From positions 620,001 to 684,000 of the forward strand of contig JAXBDG010000013.1 of NCBI GenBank assembly GCA_036320915.1: a stretch of DNA of 64,000 bases, written 5' to 3'. Positions 12,066 to 23,912 of the stretch are shown here, one piece after another; positions within the stretch are counted from its first letter, which is position 1; every line of letters begins with the position of its first letter. The position numbers and the translations under genes are program-made. The notes beneath the pieces were generated by a model, which saw nothing but the letters and a program-made list of their open reading frames with translations, was not told the DNA's origin and ran no database searches. The DNA is from Linnemannia elongata (Eukaryota > Mortierellomycota > Mortierellomycetes > Mortierellales > Mortierellaceae).

Positions 12066-13757
12066 GTGAGTATACGCTGTTGATGTGGAGAGTTGATTGA
12101 GATGAGAAGGAAAGTGTAATAGCGGATCAAAAGGACAGCTGAAGCGAACAATGGATCAAGTCAAAAGGGAGAGCGCGAGTAAGTGAGAGAACATTCGTTG
12201 ACTGAACACAAAGAATAAAAAATAAAGGCAATTCTGTTACTTCAACTACCAATTAACAAAGTACTACTAAAACGAAAAGGTGCAACGAATGAACAACAAA
12301 GAGGGAGAAAGAGTAAAAGCGATTCGAGATGCACAAGTAGTCAAAGGACAATAAGCAATCAAGGGTTGGTCAAGTCAAGTACAGGTACAATATACACCAT
12401 AGGAAAAAAAAACTTTTCGCGAATTGCTTTTGTTTGCCTCTTTGTTCAGAAGGGGCGAGAGAGAACAAAGAGCGAGGGGAAGGAGGAGAAAAGAGGAGAA
12501 GGGGAAGAAATTCCAACAGACCCAGGGGTACCTTTGCCTCACTCTCTCTCTTTTTTTTTCTCCTTCCTGTCTCTCCCATTCGCTCGCTTTCTCTCCTGTC
12601 TCCCCTTCTCTCCCACATTGCATTCGCCTTCTCTCTCTATCTCTCTCTCTCAATCTCCGTGTGCTTACTCACCTTCATTGATTGCAAGGAGGCATTAAAA
12701 AGTCAAAAGACAATGACAAAAGGCCAGATGGACAGACTGGCCGACCGAAAAAATAGAACCCACAGGGCAAAGACGCCTTCTGGAACAAGAGGACGCAGGC
12801 AACACAAAAGAACGATGCGACTGCTTGCCTGTTTGACCAGGGGTGAAGAAGGGGCGAGTGGCCGCGGAGAGTGAACGGGGTGGAGAATGGGGAGGGAAAA
12901 GGCGATGCAATGCGTGCAACAATGAGGCATAAAAAGGTAAAGAGGCAAAAGGCAGGCGTGAGAGTATAAGTAGGGAAGCAGAAAAAACCCAACTTCATAC
13001 ACCTATAGGTGAACCGTTGTTTTCTTTGTGAGATCGACTGTACTCCAAGAACTAGCGCAGAAAACCTTCAAGTGGTAATCCGACATTGTGTTCGTGTTTG
13101 GTCTCTTCTGGAGAGGAAAGGACGCACGTTTTTCCTTCTCAATAAGACGGGGTTATGTGTGGAGTCGATCAACCTTGATGAAGATGTACGGGAAAATTGA
13201 GAAACAACCATAGGCATGGTAAGTCAGTCAGTCGGACAGAGAGAGAGAGAGTCAGACCTTGAGGAATAGGGGTAGTTAGTTGGTGGTTATGCATCCCCCT
13301 CCATCCCTTCACATCCCTGTTGCATTCACCCACGTACAACATATGTTTGTGAACACGAAGAAAAACAAAAACAACAACTACTGTATATGTTCACAACGAA
13401 CACGCCGAACACAACTCTTATCTTTGGCAAGTAAGCAAGATGGCGTCGATGACACCTTCTTCCCGATCTTTTCAATTATTTGGACCTTTTTTTTCCCCCT
13501 CTGTATGAACCATCATACTTTGTACCATCATGACAAGTACCATCGCACCAAGTACCTATGCCTGTACCTGATGCTAATCTCCTTTTGTTTTGGAACCTTG
13601 CTTCGGATGTGCGCCGATGCCATAGTCGACACTCTATGCTTCCTTCCACATAACGTGGGCTTTGTCCTACGTCTCCTCGCATTTGTTACTCAAAACCCGA
13701 AGTTTTACGATCCAGCTTTTCTGCTGAAACGTATTCAAGCTACCGGGACACATCCTT

Positions 13758-13910
13758 AAAAATAGCAAATGCAGACAAAGGTTCCCAGACTCCGCTCCTG
13801 TATTTGATCCGTGGTCCGTGTCCTTTAATGTCGATCTTCATTTTGGGACTCCAATGCCTAGGCACAGGCAGGAGAACGTAATCAGGCGGACCATTGTTTT
13901 CTAGGAGACA
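13758..13910 (-). other. Possible terminal exon, minus strand
   Basis: After a pyrimidine tract ending CTCCTAG, a frame runs to a TAG stop reading '..NNGPPDYVLLPVP', 'MKIDIKGHG', 'SGVWEPLSAFAIF'. Composition looks like real protein and the acceptor is good. No upstream exon or family was found, so it may be a remnant. Low confidence. Confidence 0.15.
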
Positions 13911-14009
13911 GAGAGACCAAAAAAAAACCACTTAATCTCAATCTCAAAACACCACCTTTCCCCGCGTGAACCCTTTAGCAGTTTAGCGAATGTCATTTTC
14001 GTTTTGATA

Positions 14010-14040
<31 letters not shown>

Positions 14041-14923
14041 ATGAAAAGAAATGACCCCCTTTGGGTTGACGCGTTTTTTCCTTCTCGCTCTCTTCTCACC
14101 ATCTTCGTAATGAAAAATAGCTTCAATTTTGAACGTCGGACACCCCTTCCCCCATCAAACAATCATCATCATCTTCATCATCATCATCATCATCTTCATC
14201 ATCGAAAGACGAGACCTTTCTTTTTTTGTTTTACTGCTTTGCCATCTTCAATTTACTCGTTCATCCCATCTATCTGCATGCCAAAGGTCAAACAAAAGTG
14301 GAGAAGAAAACAGTAATGAATACAAACCCTCTCTATCTCTCTACTATCTCTTTCGAGGGTGACCATTGTTTGATGCCGACTGTGAGAAAAGGTGCGACAA
14401 ACAGTTCACCTTTATAACAACGGGAAAGCAACAAAGGAATTGAAGCACAAAACAACAAATAAAGTGTTTTTTGTGGGAGAGATAGAACAAGAATCCCTTT
14501 TTTGTGGTTTTTTTTTTCTTGTCTTGCAGGAACAAACGAAAGAGAGGGCAAAGAGTCAGTGGTATAAAATGTAGTTCAAGTAGGAAGACGTACAGGGTGG
14601 CTAAAAGGGAGGAAAACATGGCCATGTAGGGGGGCAAGAGTATACGTATGCAACACTTGTTACCGTATTGTTTTTTATGCCTTGCTTTTTTCTAGTGCCA
14701 AATGTGCATGGGTGAATGACCAGATATTTAATGGCATTGAGATGAGGGGACAGACAAGAGAAGAGAAGAAAAGGGGATGGAGTGGGTGGGCGAATGGTCT
14801 GATTACCCTCTTTTTTTTTCCTTTCTTCTGATATGCAATGCACGGCATGAACAAAAAAAATCAGCCAACAGAGTTATCCTTGCGAGACGGACGACAGCAA
14901 CCCACAAGCATACAAACATACAA

Positions 14924-14967
14924 ACGAACAAACAAACAAACAAACAAACAAACAAACAAACAAACAA
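14924..14967. repeat. CAAA tetranucleotide microsatellite
   Basis: About ten tandem CAAA units, with slightly irregular copies just upstream. A similar short TTTG run lies at 16435-16460 inside the RING gene intron. A simple sequence repeat with no coding content. Confidence 0.85.
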
Positions 14968-15333
14968 TGACCGTCAGGGGTAAACAAGAAAGGTCAGGTT
15001 TAGTAGAAAAGGAAGAAATAATGCAGAAGGGGAAGGGGGGAAGTAGTCGATCCGTATGCCCCTCTTCAGGGTCTTTGTAAGAGTTGGGAGGAGTGAGAGG
15101 ATGACAACACAGAGTGAGGTCCTTTCTGCATGCTCCGCAGTGCTTTTCTACATTTCTTTTCCATTGATGAACTGAGAACAATAGTTTCAAACGGTCATAG
15201 AACAAAGTGATCAGTCACAACCTTGCAGGTCTCACCATAGCTGAAACAAAGACCATCAATGGTCAGTCAGCCGATATTGTTTTTTTTGTGGACACTTTTA
15301 TTTTCAGAAAGGTCCATCGACAAAGCGTCGTGT

Positions 15334-18279
15334 TTAACTGGTCGCTCCCCGGAAGGGTTGAGAACTCGACCCTGCTGGTGAAGAAGATCCCGCTGCTGAC
15401 GGATCCCGCAAGCCTGCAAGCTCCTCGATGTCCCGTTTGCAGAGAGGACAGTTCCGATGCAATCGCAGCCACTCGTCCACACATTCCTTGTGAAAGTAAT
15501 GTGTGCATCTCATCTTTCGCAGCTCCTCATCATCCTCATACTCGCACAGACAGATCGCACATACTGCATCCTGCTCGTCCTCGAAGGTCAAATACTCCAC
15601 CGGAGAGGAACCGGACGTATGAGGCGATGCTGCATCTTGTGATTTGCCTGCCGCTCCTGAGCTCGAACCCTTCTTGCTCTTGCGGAAAAAGCCAAACAAT
15701 CCTCCCTTCTGCCTCCGACGATCTTCTTCAGTCGCAGATGAGGACGACACTGGTTCGGCCACAATCTCTACACTTTGTCCTCCAGGATGGCTGCTCGATG
15801 CTGTTCCTGCTCCTGCCCCTGCACCACCAGAGCCTCGCGCTGTAGCCGGTGTCCTGTATTTTACAATCGGAATAGAGGCGATCATCTCTTCCGTTGCTCC
15901 TTTGATTCCAACAACAGGTCCAAGGTTGAAGTACCGCATCACTCGGAGAACCAGAGGAAGACACAGGATGACGGTCAAGCAGAGAATCACTGGGATGAGG
16001 ATGACAATGTAGCCTAAAACAACATAGACGACCGTAAGGTAAAAAACTGCCGGAGCCGATTCCCGACATGTCGTCCCCGAGAACAAGAAATAGTTGGAGA
16101 GGAAGAAGAGACACGTTCCTGCAACCTCCATGAACGTCCGCTGTCGCTCCAAGTTAATATCCCTGGCCGTCAATGGTGCGCCTTGGACCCGAGGATGCAG
16201 ATGAGAGTAGAACGTGAATGGGAATGTGACGGCTGGAAGCAGAGCATAGAGTCCAATCAGCACTTTCAGATAAGTGAGGTTCGGACTCACACACTGAGCG
16301 TTCCTGTCAATGATCAAGACCGTGGTGGAAGCGACAACCTAAACGCATGGAGGAGTGACAAAAAAGCAAGGCACATACGGAGAAAATGTGAGATGTTTTG
16401 TTCAAATCGGTTTTTAATGGCTCGATTGTTCATTTGTTTGTTTGTTTGTTTTTTTTTGTTTGTTGACGGAGATGTCGTCGCCGTACTTTGCAAAGTGTCC
16501 ATGTCCTTGGGTAAGCGTGGAGGAGGGAAAGTGTGTGTCTGCGTGCGTGGATAAATCGTCAACCCTGGCTAGATTGGTTTAGCCTGTCAGCGCGGTTGTT
16601 GTATCCCAACAACAACCCCTTCCAGTTTCTCTTGCACACCACTTCGTCATCAGAGGGTCATCCGCTACGTGTGCGTAGGTGGGTTCCAATGACCACTTGT
16701 ACAAAAAAGACACGGTGGCATATCTTTGTCCCTATTCGTTGGTTGATGTTGTTGTTTGTCGACTTTGTTGTTACCATTGCTCCCAACAATGCTCTGCTTT
16801 TAATGTTGCACTGCAGCCGATAGCCTCTGTAGTCGTTGCTATTGTTGTGGGTTGTTATCGATGGGTGATATGAATGGGACGGCGTTGGGAATTAGGGTGC
16901 GTGTAAAAGAAAAAAAAAAGAAGTGGAGCCAGGATGGTCGGTGACCCGCCGACGATATTCCTAATCTCCATTGTCAAATAACCCATCCTGGTATTGGCCA
17001 ACCACAGTCGATGGGGCATCCACAATCCCATTGATCCCATGTCCTGAGGAATTTATGCCACTTCAATTGATCGTTCTATAAAGTGCCTTGCGTAGTGTTG
17101 TTGTCACTGCAGATGTCTTAGTCTGTCGCTTACCTTGGCAAAGGTCATGGCGCCAGTGAGGCAAAGGATGATACGAGAGTTCCTTGGAAGGGTGTCCCAG
17201 CGGTCTGAGAAGCGGGCCATCAAGTTCCTTCGGACTCGACGTCCAGCGGGGTTGCCGCCTGCCGAATCGATAGCGAGGTCCATTACCGAGCGAGGACGGG
17301 ATACTGTTCCGTTTGCAGGTTGGGACAAGGCTGTCTCTTGGTCCCTGTCCCTGTCTATGCTCATGCTCATGTTTACGCTTGTGTGATTTATGTCTGATGT
17401 GCTGCTGTTATCGTTGCTATTATTGTCATTGGTGATGTTATTGTTGTTGGTTGAAGAGTCGAGGGCGACATCGATGGAGAGGGGGTGTGACTGTGGCGTC
17501 GAAGTCGACGGTGAGGTCGATGTGGGGTTGGACATGGCCAAGACTGTAGAGTGGAGTTGTTGTTGATGTTGGTGTTGCTGTTGGTGGTGGTATTGGCGTC
17601 GTTGTTGTTCTTGTTGTTGTTGTTGTTGTTGTGTTGGATCAGAAGATGAAGGGAGGGAGGTCGAAGCGAACGAGGGGGAGGAAGGGGTAGGAGAAAAAAA
17701 GGAAGAGGAGGAAGAAGAGGAGGAAGCAAAGGAGAAACGGTGGTCGGTTGGTCCGCCTGCTCCACCTCCCGCTGCTGTTATAGAAGAAGGACGAGAAGAG
17801 GCTGAAGCTGGGGCTGAGACCATCGAGGGTAATTCAAGAGGGCGGGAGAGCATCAAAGGATTGTACGGCGATGAATACAGCGGAGGAGAAGGAGGATGTT
17901 GCTGTTGCAACTGCTGAAGTTGCTGAAGCTGTAGGTGTAGCTGTAGTTGCTGCTGTTGTTCGACTGTAAGAGGAGCACCATTGGATAAAGAGGATGAAGG
18001 AGGAGGGGAAGAGGAGAGTGGGATGATTGGAGGCGGGATATGTTGGGAGTATATGCTGTAGATCGATGATCGGGCCGAGTCAATAAGAGAAGGGCTAGAG
18101 TAGACAACGGGGTAAGGGACAGCAACGGGCGAATAGTGGCGTGCAGAGGACGAGGAAGGGAAGGACGGTGACCGAGACCTTGCACGACGGCCACTTGAGG
18201 ATGATGTTGGCGGGGATGGTCCTGTTGCGGAGGAGTCTGTTGTGGATTGACCGGGGAGGTAGATAGGAAGCGACTGCAT
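15334..18279 (-). CDS. Multi-pass membrane RING-H2 E3 ubiquitin ligase-like protein
   Basis: Two exons, 18279-17134 and 16338-15334, joined in phase 0 across a 795-nt intron; 716 residues. Residues 1-350 are Ser/Pro/Gln-rich, with poly-Gln blocks and His/Gln-rich stretches. The splice falls inside the first hydrophobic segment ('IILCLTGAMTFAK|VVASTTVLII'). Three more follow: 'VLIGLYALLPAVTF', 'VAGTCLFFLSNYF' and a long 'VVYVVLGYIVILIPVIL' block, about four to five helices in all. A Gly/Ala/Ser-rich loop leads to a canonical RING-H2 at about 642-682: CAICLCEY, CTHYFHKEC, CPLC. Such proteins usually ubiquitinate membrane or ER/Golgi substrates; the substrate here is unknown. The RING is C-terminal and cytosolic by inference. 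The family is not one I can name. Confidence 0.88.
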
Positions 18280-19110
18280 CGTTGCCTTTGTCTGTTGTTG
18301 CTGTTGTTTGGTGAAGGATAGGGGTATTGAGAGTATTGGGAGGGGGTGTGGTAGGAGTTGCGGAGGAGGAGTGAAGTGAGGTGAAGTGGTGAAGCCTTTC
18401 TTTCTTTCTTTCTTTCTTTCTTTGTTGTCTTTGTTGTCTTTGTTAGTACAGGGGGATGAAGGAGCGCAAGCCGCGTTGCGAAAGTTAATATTAGGAAGAA
18501 AGTAATAAAACTAAAAAAAAGTGTAAAGAATGAACGAAGAGAGAAGACAAAGAAAAGGGAATGGGTGATGAGTGATGGAAGAGGGGTGAAAGAGACTGAA
18601 AGAAGACAAGAGAGAGAGAGAGAGTGAGAGAGAGAGTGAGAGAGAGAGAAAGGAATAAAGTAAACGTTAAAGTAAGAGAGAGACTGAGACAAAGAAGAAA
18701 AAAAAAAAAAAGTGGTGGCGTGGAAAAAGGGAACGAAAAAATAGAAATAAAGAAACCCGCCTTCAAAGAGTACATCGAGATACAGGCACAATACCAACGA
18801 TGCACGATACCCAAAAGGACAGCGACAATGCAAATCCCCTTGCTTGCCTCATTCTCCCCTTGTGGTTATCTTTCCTTTCCTCCTTCTCTTTCTCTTCTTC
18901 TCTTTCTCCTTCTCTCTCCCCCCACGCCCAAAGGAGATCCTCAACAAAAACAAGAACAACAAAAAACCAGCATCATCATCAACAGCAACAAAGAACGAAC
19001 CATGCATCTTTGTCCGCCTCTCTCTTACACTCGTGCCATGATTGCTTTGCTAACTCGCTTTCTTTTAGTGGTATAGCCCTATAGCCTGGACCAGGACTGG
19101 CACACAACGC

Positions 19111-19147
<37 letters not shown>

Positions 19148-19715
19148 AAAGAACGCAAGGGTCCATACGAAATGCATCATCACACAAGGTTCAAAAATAC
19201 AACATCGTCGACTTTACACTCCCAACTTTGTTTATTTCCTCCGCTCACCCCCCTCGCTCTCACTATCTCGTTCTGCACCTTACATCTTGTCCGCATGCCC
19301 ATCGTTTTAAAATATAGGGGTGGACAACAAAACAGACAGCAACAGGCCAACCAACCAAGGGTCGAAAATGTAAGTGAAAGTAGAAACCAACATGAGATTA
19401 GAGTCTGAGAGCGAAACACAAAGTAAATAAAAACACGAGCACTAGCTTTTTTTGATGAAAAAGGCGTGTCATTCCAGATCCTGATATCGTTTTCGCCTAT
19501 CCTCCTTTCTCTCTTCCTCTCTTCCTTTTCATTGTCAACATGGCTCAAATATCTTTCTTCTGGTGCTCAACGCCGCGATGGAAGTAGAAAAATTTGGGTG
19601 AAATGAATCGGTAATGAGTTTATGTTTGTTTTGTGTTGAGAGAAAGAATACTACAAATGATAATAAAAGGACTACATACAGGGAAAGGAAAGGGAGAGGC
19701 GAGAGAGGGAGATAT
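18280..19715. other. Spacer between RING gene start and BTA1 3' end
   Basis: 1.4 kb. Just upstream of the RING gene lie a CTTT repeat (18398-18421) and AG repeats (18611-18651), so its coding strand is pyrimidine-rich. A 34-nt A run lies at 19112-19145. Long frames at 17853-18833 are shadows of repeats. No gene seen. Confidence 0.6.
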
Positions 19716-22700
19716 CTACTTTTTGATGGCCTTGTAGCAGGACGCATACATGTTGACGCGATCAATAGAAACACCGCTGCCGGGGACACGAATACCAACA
19801 GGCTGGACATCAAAACCATACTTCTCAAACAAAGCATTGTACCAGGGCTTGCGGCCTGCACTCCTCCAGAGAACCATACCGCCCGAACGAATCGCCCTCG
19901 AGACCTCCTTGATCTCCTCCTCCGCATCCTTGGGGTCGAACCAATCCATATGGTCCATCAGTACGGCCTTAGTCAGCTCTCCGTCCTGAAGCGATCCGAG
20001 GACTTCGATAATCGACTTTGTGTGCAACAACATCGCATCGGTCGACTTTTGGGTCTTGAGCGACTGGAACCCTTCCTCAGACAGGTACGACGGGCACGAC
20101 TCGCGCGTGTACTTTCGGTTGACAACCAAGTTATAAAAGTACTGGTCGTTCTTGAACAGCGACCGGTTCATGATCGAGTCAAGGGTGTCGTAGATGTACT
20201 GGACCGCGTTACCCTCGTCCAAGATCAGCTTCATCTGGTTGATTGGCACTCCGAGGGCGTTCCAGAGGAAGGCCGGATGGGAAAGCACCCACCGGACAAG
20301 CCATTCAGGCAGAGTCGACGGCTTGACCACGTTCTCCCAGAGCTGCTCCTGGACTCGAATATCCTCCGTCGTCGAAATCTCCTCCGCGGTCTTAGTCAGA
20401 CCCTTGATCCTCAACAGCCATTTGAACAGTCTCAACGCCAGGCCTGAATATCCAGTCTCGTAGAAGCAATCGTCAAACGTGCTCCTGTTCTTGAACCAGA
20501 ACTGAAGTGCGGTCGATGAGAGCGATGGCGAAAGTTGGTCAATCAAAATCCGGCGGAAATCCTGATGACGACCCTCTCCAAACATTTGCCAGAACTCGGA
20601 GTAGTTCAGGTTGTTGATACCGGCAAGCTTAAGCTCGAGAAGGTGGTTCTGGCATGGGTTCATGTCGACGCAGTGGATCCGACTGGGCTGACCCTTGAGG
20701 GCATACTCGAGCGCATTGTCACCAGCTGACGTGATCACAAACATGACATCGTCTTTTTGGATGTTCAACACCTCGAGGTCAATACGGGGATCTTCCCAGG
20801 TGAAGGCATAGATGTAGGACCGGAACTGAGTGTGACAGGGCAGAGTGGGGTTGTAAGCGAGACGCCATTGGCTGAGCTTGCGACCATAACGGGCTTCAAC
20901 TTGCTTGTCGATCATGGCACGGGTTGAGGCAGACTGGTTGGCACCGACCAGAGTACGAGAAGATCCAACACTGCTAGGGCTGTCGGGTGCCTCGGAACCT
21001 TGGCTGGAGCCAGAGTCGGTCGACATGGAACGGGGGCGAAGGTCGTTAATTTGGAGCTGGTGAAGAGTGGGCTCATCGACTGCAAGACTGTCGGGCGCAA
21101 CTGAAACAGAGGCCTTAAGCTGGGCGATGGGGCTCTGCTGGAGCTCAGAGCGTTTTCGTTGGCCAACCCAGACGTAGTACGGGATCTGGACGAGGTAAGG
21201 GATGATCATGTGGTTGCGACCGTTAATGACCTTCTTGACCTCAAACTTGTGCTCGAGGTACTCACGACGGGACGAATGGAGGTAGACATGGTCAAATGAG
21301 AACCAGATAGTCCAAAAGGTGCGGGTGAACCAGTTGCATTGATAGTTCTCCACGCCGTGGGTGTCCGTCTTGATGATGTTGTTGGAGGCGTAAAAGTCCG
21401 AGACACCGAGGATACCGTGCTTGGGTTCGAGCAGTTCATAGATGCGGTCGACGACAGAGTAGTAGCTGTCCATCATCGAGAGCGAGTAGGACATGGTGAT
21501 GACATCGAACTTGCCGTCGGGGTTGTCGATTCCAGGGAAGCTGCCGTTGAGAGCATCCTCGCAGAGTACAACGACGTTGGACCATCCGAGAGCCTGGAAA
21601 CGCTCACGAGCAACACGGCAAAGTGAGGGGCAGAGATCGACCAGGTAGACACGCTCGAACTTGCTGATGGGAAAGTAGCTGTTCATCTGCTCAATGTTCC
21701 ATCCTAGAGAGTTAAGAGGGAGAGCATTGAAGACATAGTGTTAATATTTGCATGGTAAAATAGGGCGAAGCGAGGTGATGTGGCCAACGTGATCTAATGA
21801 GCTTACCAGTTCCACCACCGAGATCGACCCAGACGGGAGCCTTGTCGGTTCCCGAGACCTTGAGTTGTTCCTTCAGTTGAGCAGCGACGAGAGCAAGTCC
21901 TGTGTGACGGCCACGGAGAAGGGCACTGCGGGTATCATCGAAGACTGAGAAGCACAAAGGAAGGGGGGTAAGGGTTTAGGCGTGGGAGAGTTGAAAGAAA
22001 GCATTGGTCAGATTTATGTAGTCAGAAAGTAAATAAATAAACATGCATCTCACCCAAATGTCCCACTGCCATCATGAAGGGTTGTTGGTAATGTGAATGG
22101 TCTCTTCCTCTTTATCGCTCCCACACTCTCGCTCCTCTTCAATTCACTCCACTCACAAACCCCAACAACAACCGTCCACCATTTCTTTTGCTTTCACGTT
22201 CGCGTAAAGGTAGGTATCCCCCTTCCCTTCCCTCTCCTTTGTGACAAACATCATCATCGTCGATGTCATCGTTCGCCATCCTGACCACAGAATCTCGAAC
22301 GTGTTTGAATTACTAAAAAAAAGTTACGTCCTGCCAACCAGGAAGTGAGCACAAGCCAACTGACAGCAAGAGTACTTCTTCCACTGGCTTGCCTGTTTGC
22401 TTCCATTCGCCTTTACCTTAGAAAAGAACCTCCCGCTGCTCCATCCATCCCCTCCACCTCCCCCGCGCAATTTCCCCCCTATTTTTTACTCTCCCTCGCT
22501 GTTTTTCTCGCCCCCTTCTTCACCCTTTCTAATCTCTACAATGGTGCGGGAACTTATTTTGTATTGCTTGACCTCCTTGACTCTTTCATTCTCTCTTGCT
22601 TTAGGCCTCTTGGTTGATCCATTTTAAAGTGGACTGGCAACTCCCTTCTCATTTTCCCCTGCTCTTGATAATATCGCTCGTTTTGAATTGGATATGATCC

Positions 22701-23337
22701 GTTCACTTTTTTTCTTTTAGTCCCATCTATTTCATCAAGATAAAGTGTACTGGGAAGATACACTTCTTATAATCGCCTCCCTATTTCGCTTTGCAACCTT
22801 TTTGAAAGGTCGTAATACTAAAACCCCATCATTGAAAGACACGAGCGGCGTTGGATGTAAGAGAAATATGGGAGTGGTTGCATGGAAAAGGGAAATGTAG
22901 GGGGTAGAATTGCTCAAAGAAACTGAAGAGGTGACGACTCCACGGACATGAGAAAGATAAGAAACCCAAGACTAATGGGAAGGAATGAAAGAGTAAAAGG
23001 AGCGGGTAGAGATCAGAAACAACTTACTTTCTGCCTGGTCCTTGTAGAAGGCCTCCAAACGACCCTGGGGTGTCGAGACATCGCCGTTCTTGCTCAGGGG
23101 CTTGAGGAAGCAGGAGTAAATAAACTTGAGTGGGGTCTTGATCTGGTCGAACATGGCGATCAATAGCAGGACAAAGGCGGCGGCGGCGCCCAGGAACGCC
23201 AACTGAGAGGTCACAGCCATTTCCTGAGCCTTTTGAAAGTTCTCGGTCGTGTTAAGCAGATAAAGCGCCACCGAGGTTGAGGCCACCATCAGGGCAATCA
23301 TCGAGCCTGAAGCTGGCAGTTTGGCCGAGTTGTGCAT
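19716..23337 (-). CDS. BTA1: Betaine lipid synthase (DGTS synthase), BtaB-BtaA fusion
   Basis: Exons 23337-23028, 21944-21807 and 21703-19716 give 811 residues; both junctions are phase 1. The N-terminus has two hydrophobic segments (about residues 13-27 and 45-63), then 'TRSALLRGRHTG' and the SAM-binding motif VDLGGGTG, split by intron 2. Next come 'VYLVDLCPSLCRVAR', 'VVLCEDAL' and 'DVITMSYSLSMMD', the BtaB-like methyltransferase. After a Ser-rich linker, residues ~410-811 match the BtaA/DUF3419 half: 'SYIYAFTWEDPRID', 'TSAGDNALEYAL', 'CVDMNPCQNHLLELK', 'MDHMDWFD'. Fungal and algal BTA1 converts diacylglycerol plus S-adenosylmethionine to the betaine lipid DGTS at the ER, often replacing phosphatidylcholine under phosphate shortage. 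Intron 1 is 1082 nt, a precedent here for long introns. Confidence 0.95.
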
Positions 23338-23877
23338 TTTGTTTGCTTTAAAGACTGAACGGAGGGTTTTGGGAGGAAGAACGGATCCAATGGATGAATG
23401 TGGTTGGCGAATGTGGAGTAAAAGATCTCAGCTTCTAATTTGAAAGAAAACTCCAGGGTCAGTATTACTTTTCTCTCGGAGAATTGAATTGAAGGACAGC
23501 CATTTTGTAAAAATTGTAAAGACAAAATGACTATGCACAGACAATGGTGGAAGACAATTGATGCGCCGGAGTTTGGAAAACCCAACGAAAGAGAGAGAAA
23601 GAGAGAAAGGGCCATCGAACAATAAGTGACAGACTTACCTATTGACAAACGGCGAGAAAGCTGCGTGTACTTTCGACAAGAAGGAGGAGAGGAAGGATGA
23701 AGACTAACCAAAGAGTGAGGAGATCGACGGTGTTGCTATACTTTTAGAAAGTAAATCTCAAACCAATGGAGAGAATGAGAGATGGGAACTGGCTTGAAAG
23801 AGGAGTGGAAGAGTGAGGGAGAAAAGAAAAGAAAAGAGGATGGAGGAGTGGAAAGAGAAGGCGAGAAAGAAAAGTAG

Positions 23878-23912
<35 letters not shown>

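Larger units (their letters stand above)
12179..15333. other. Gene-poor stretch, possible exons only
   Basis: About 3.1 kb with no gene I can build. It holds CT-rich sequence (12538-12665), an imperfect CAT/ATC repeat (14160-14205), a 27-nt A run (14011-14037) and a CAAA microsatellite (about 14924-14967). Two places look mildly coding: 13001-13198 plus, and 13910-13758 minus. Remaining exons of the 11924 gene may be here. Confidence 0.4.

Noticed and set aside
13280..13759. Plus-strand 159-residue frame
   Set aside because: Mixed composition with T-rich stretches; the end looks mildly coding, but no acceptor or family supports it.
14924..14967. Regularly repeated units resembling an array
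   Set aside because: Pure CAAA microsatellite without spacers; not a CRISPR array.
17853..18833. Minus-strand 326-residue frame
   Set aside because: Overlaps the RING gene first exon in another frame and extends into CTTT/AG repeats; Phe/Ser/Leu-rich shadow.
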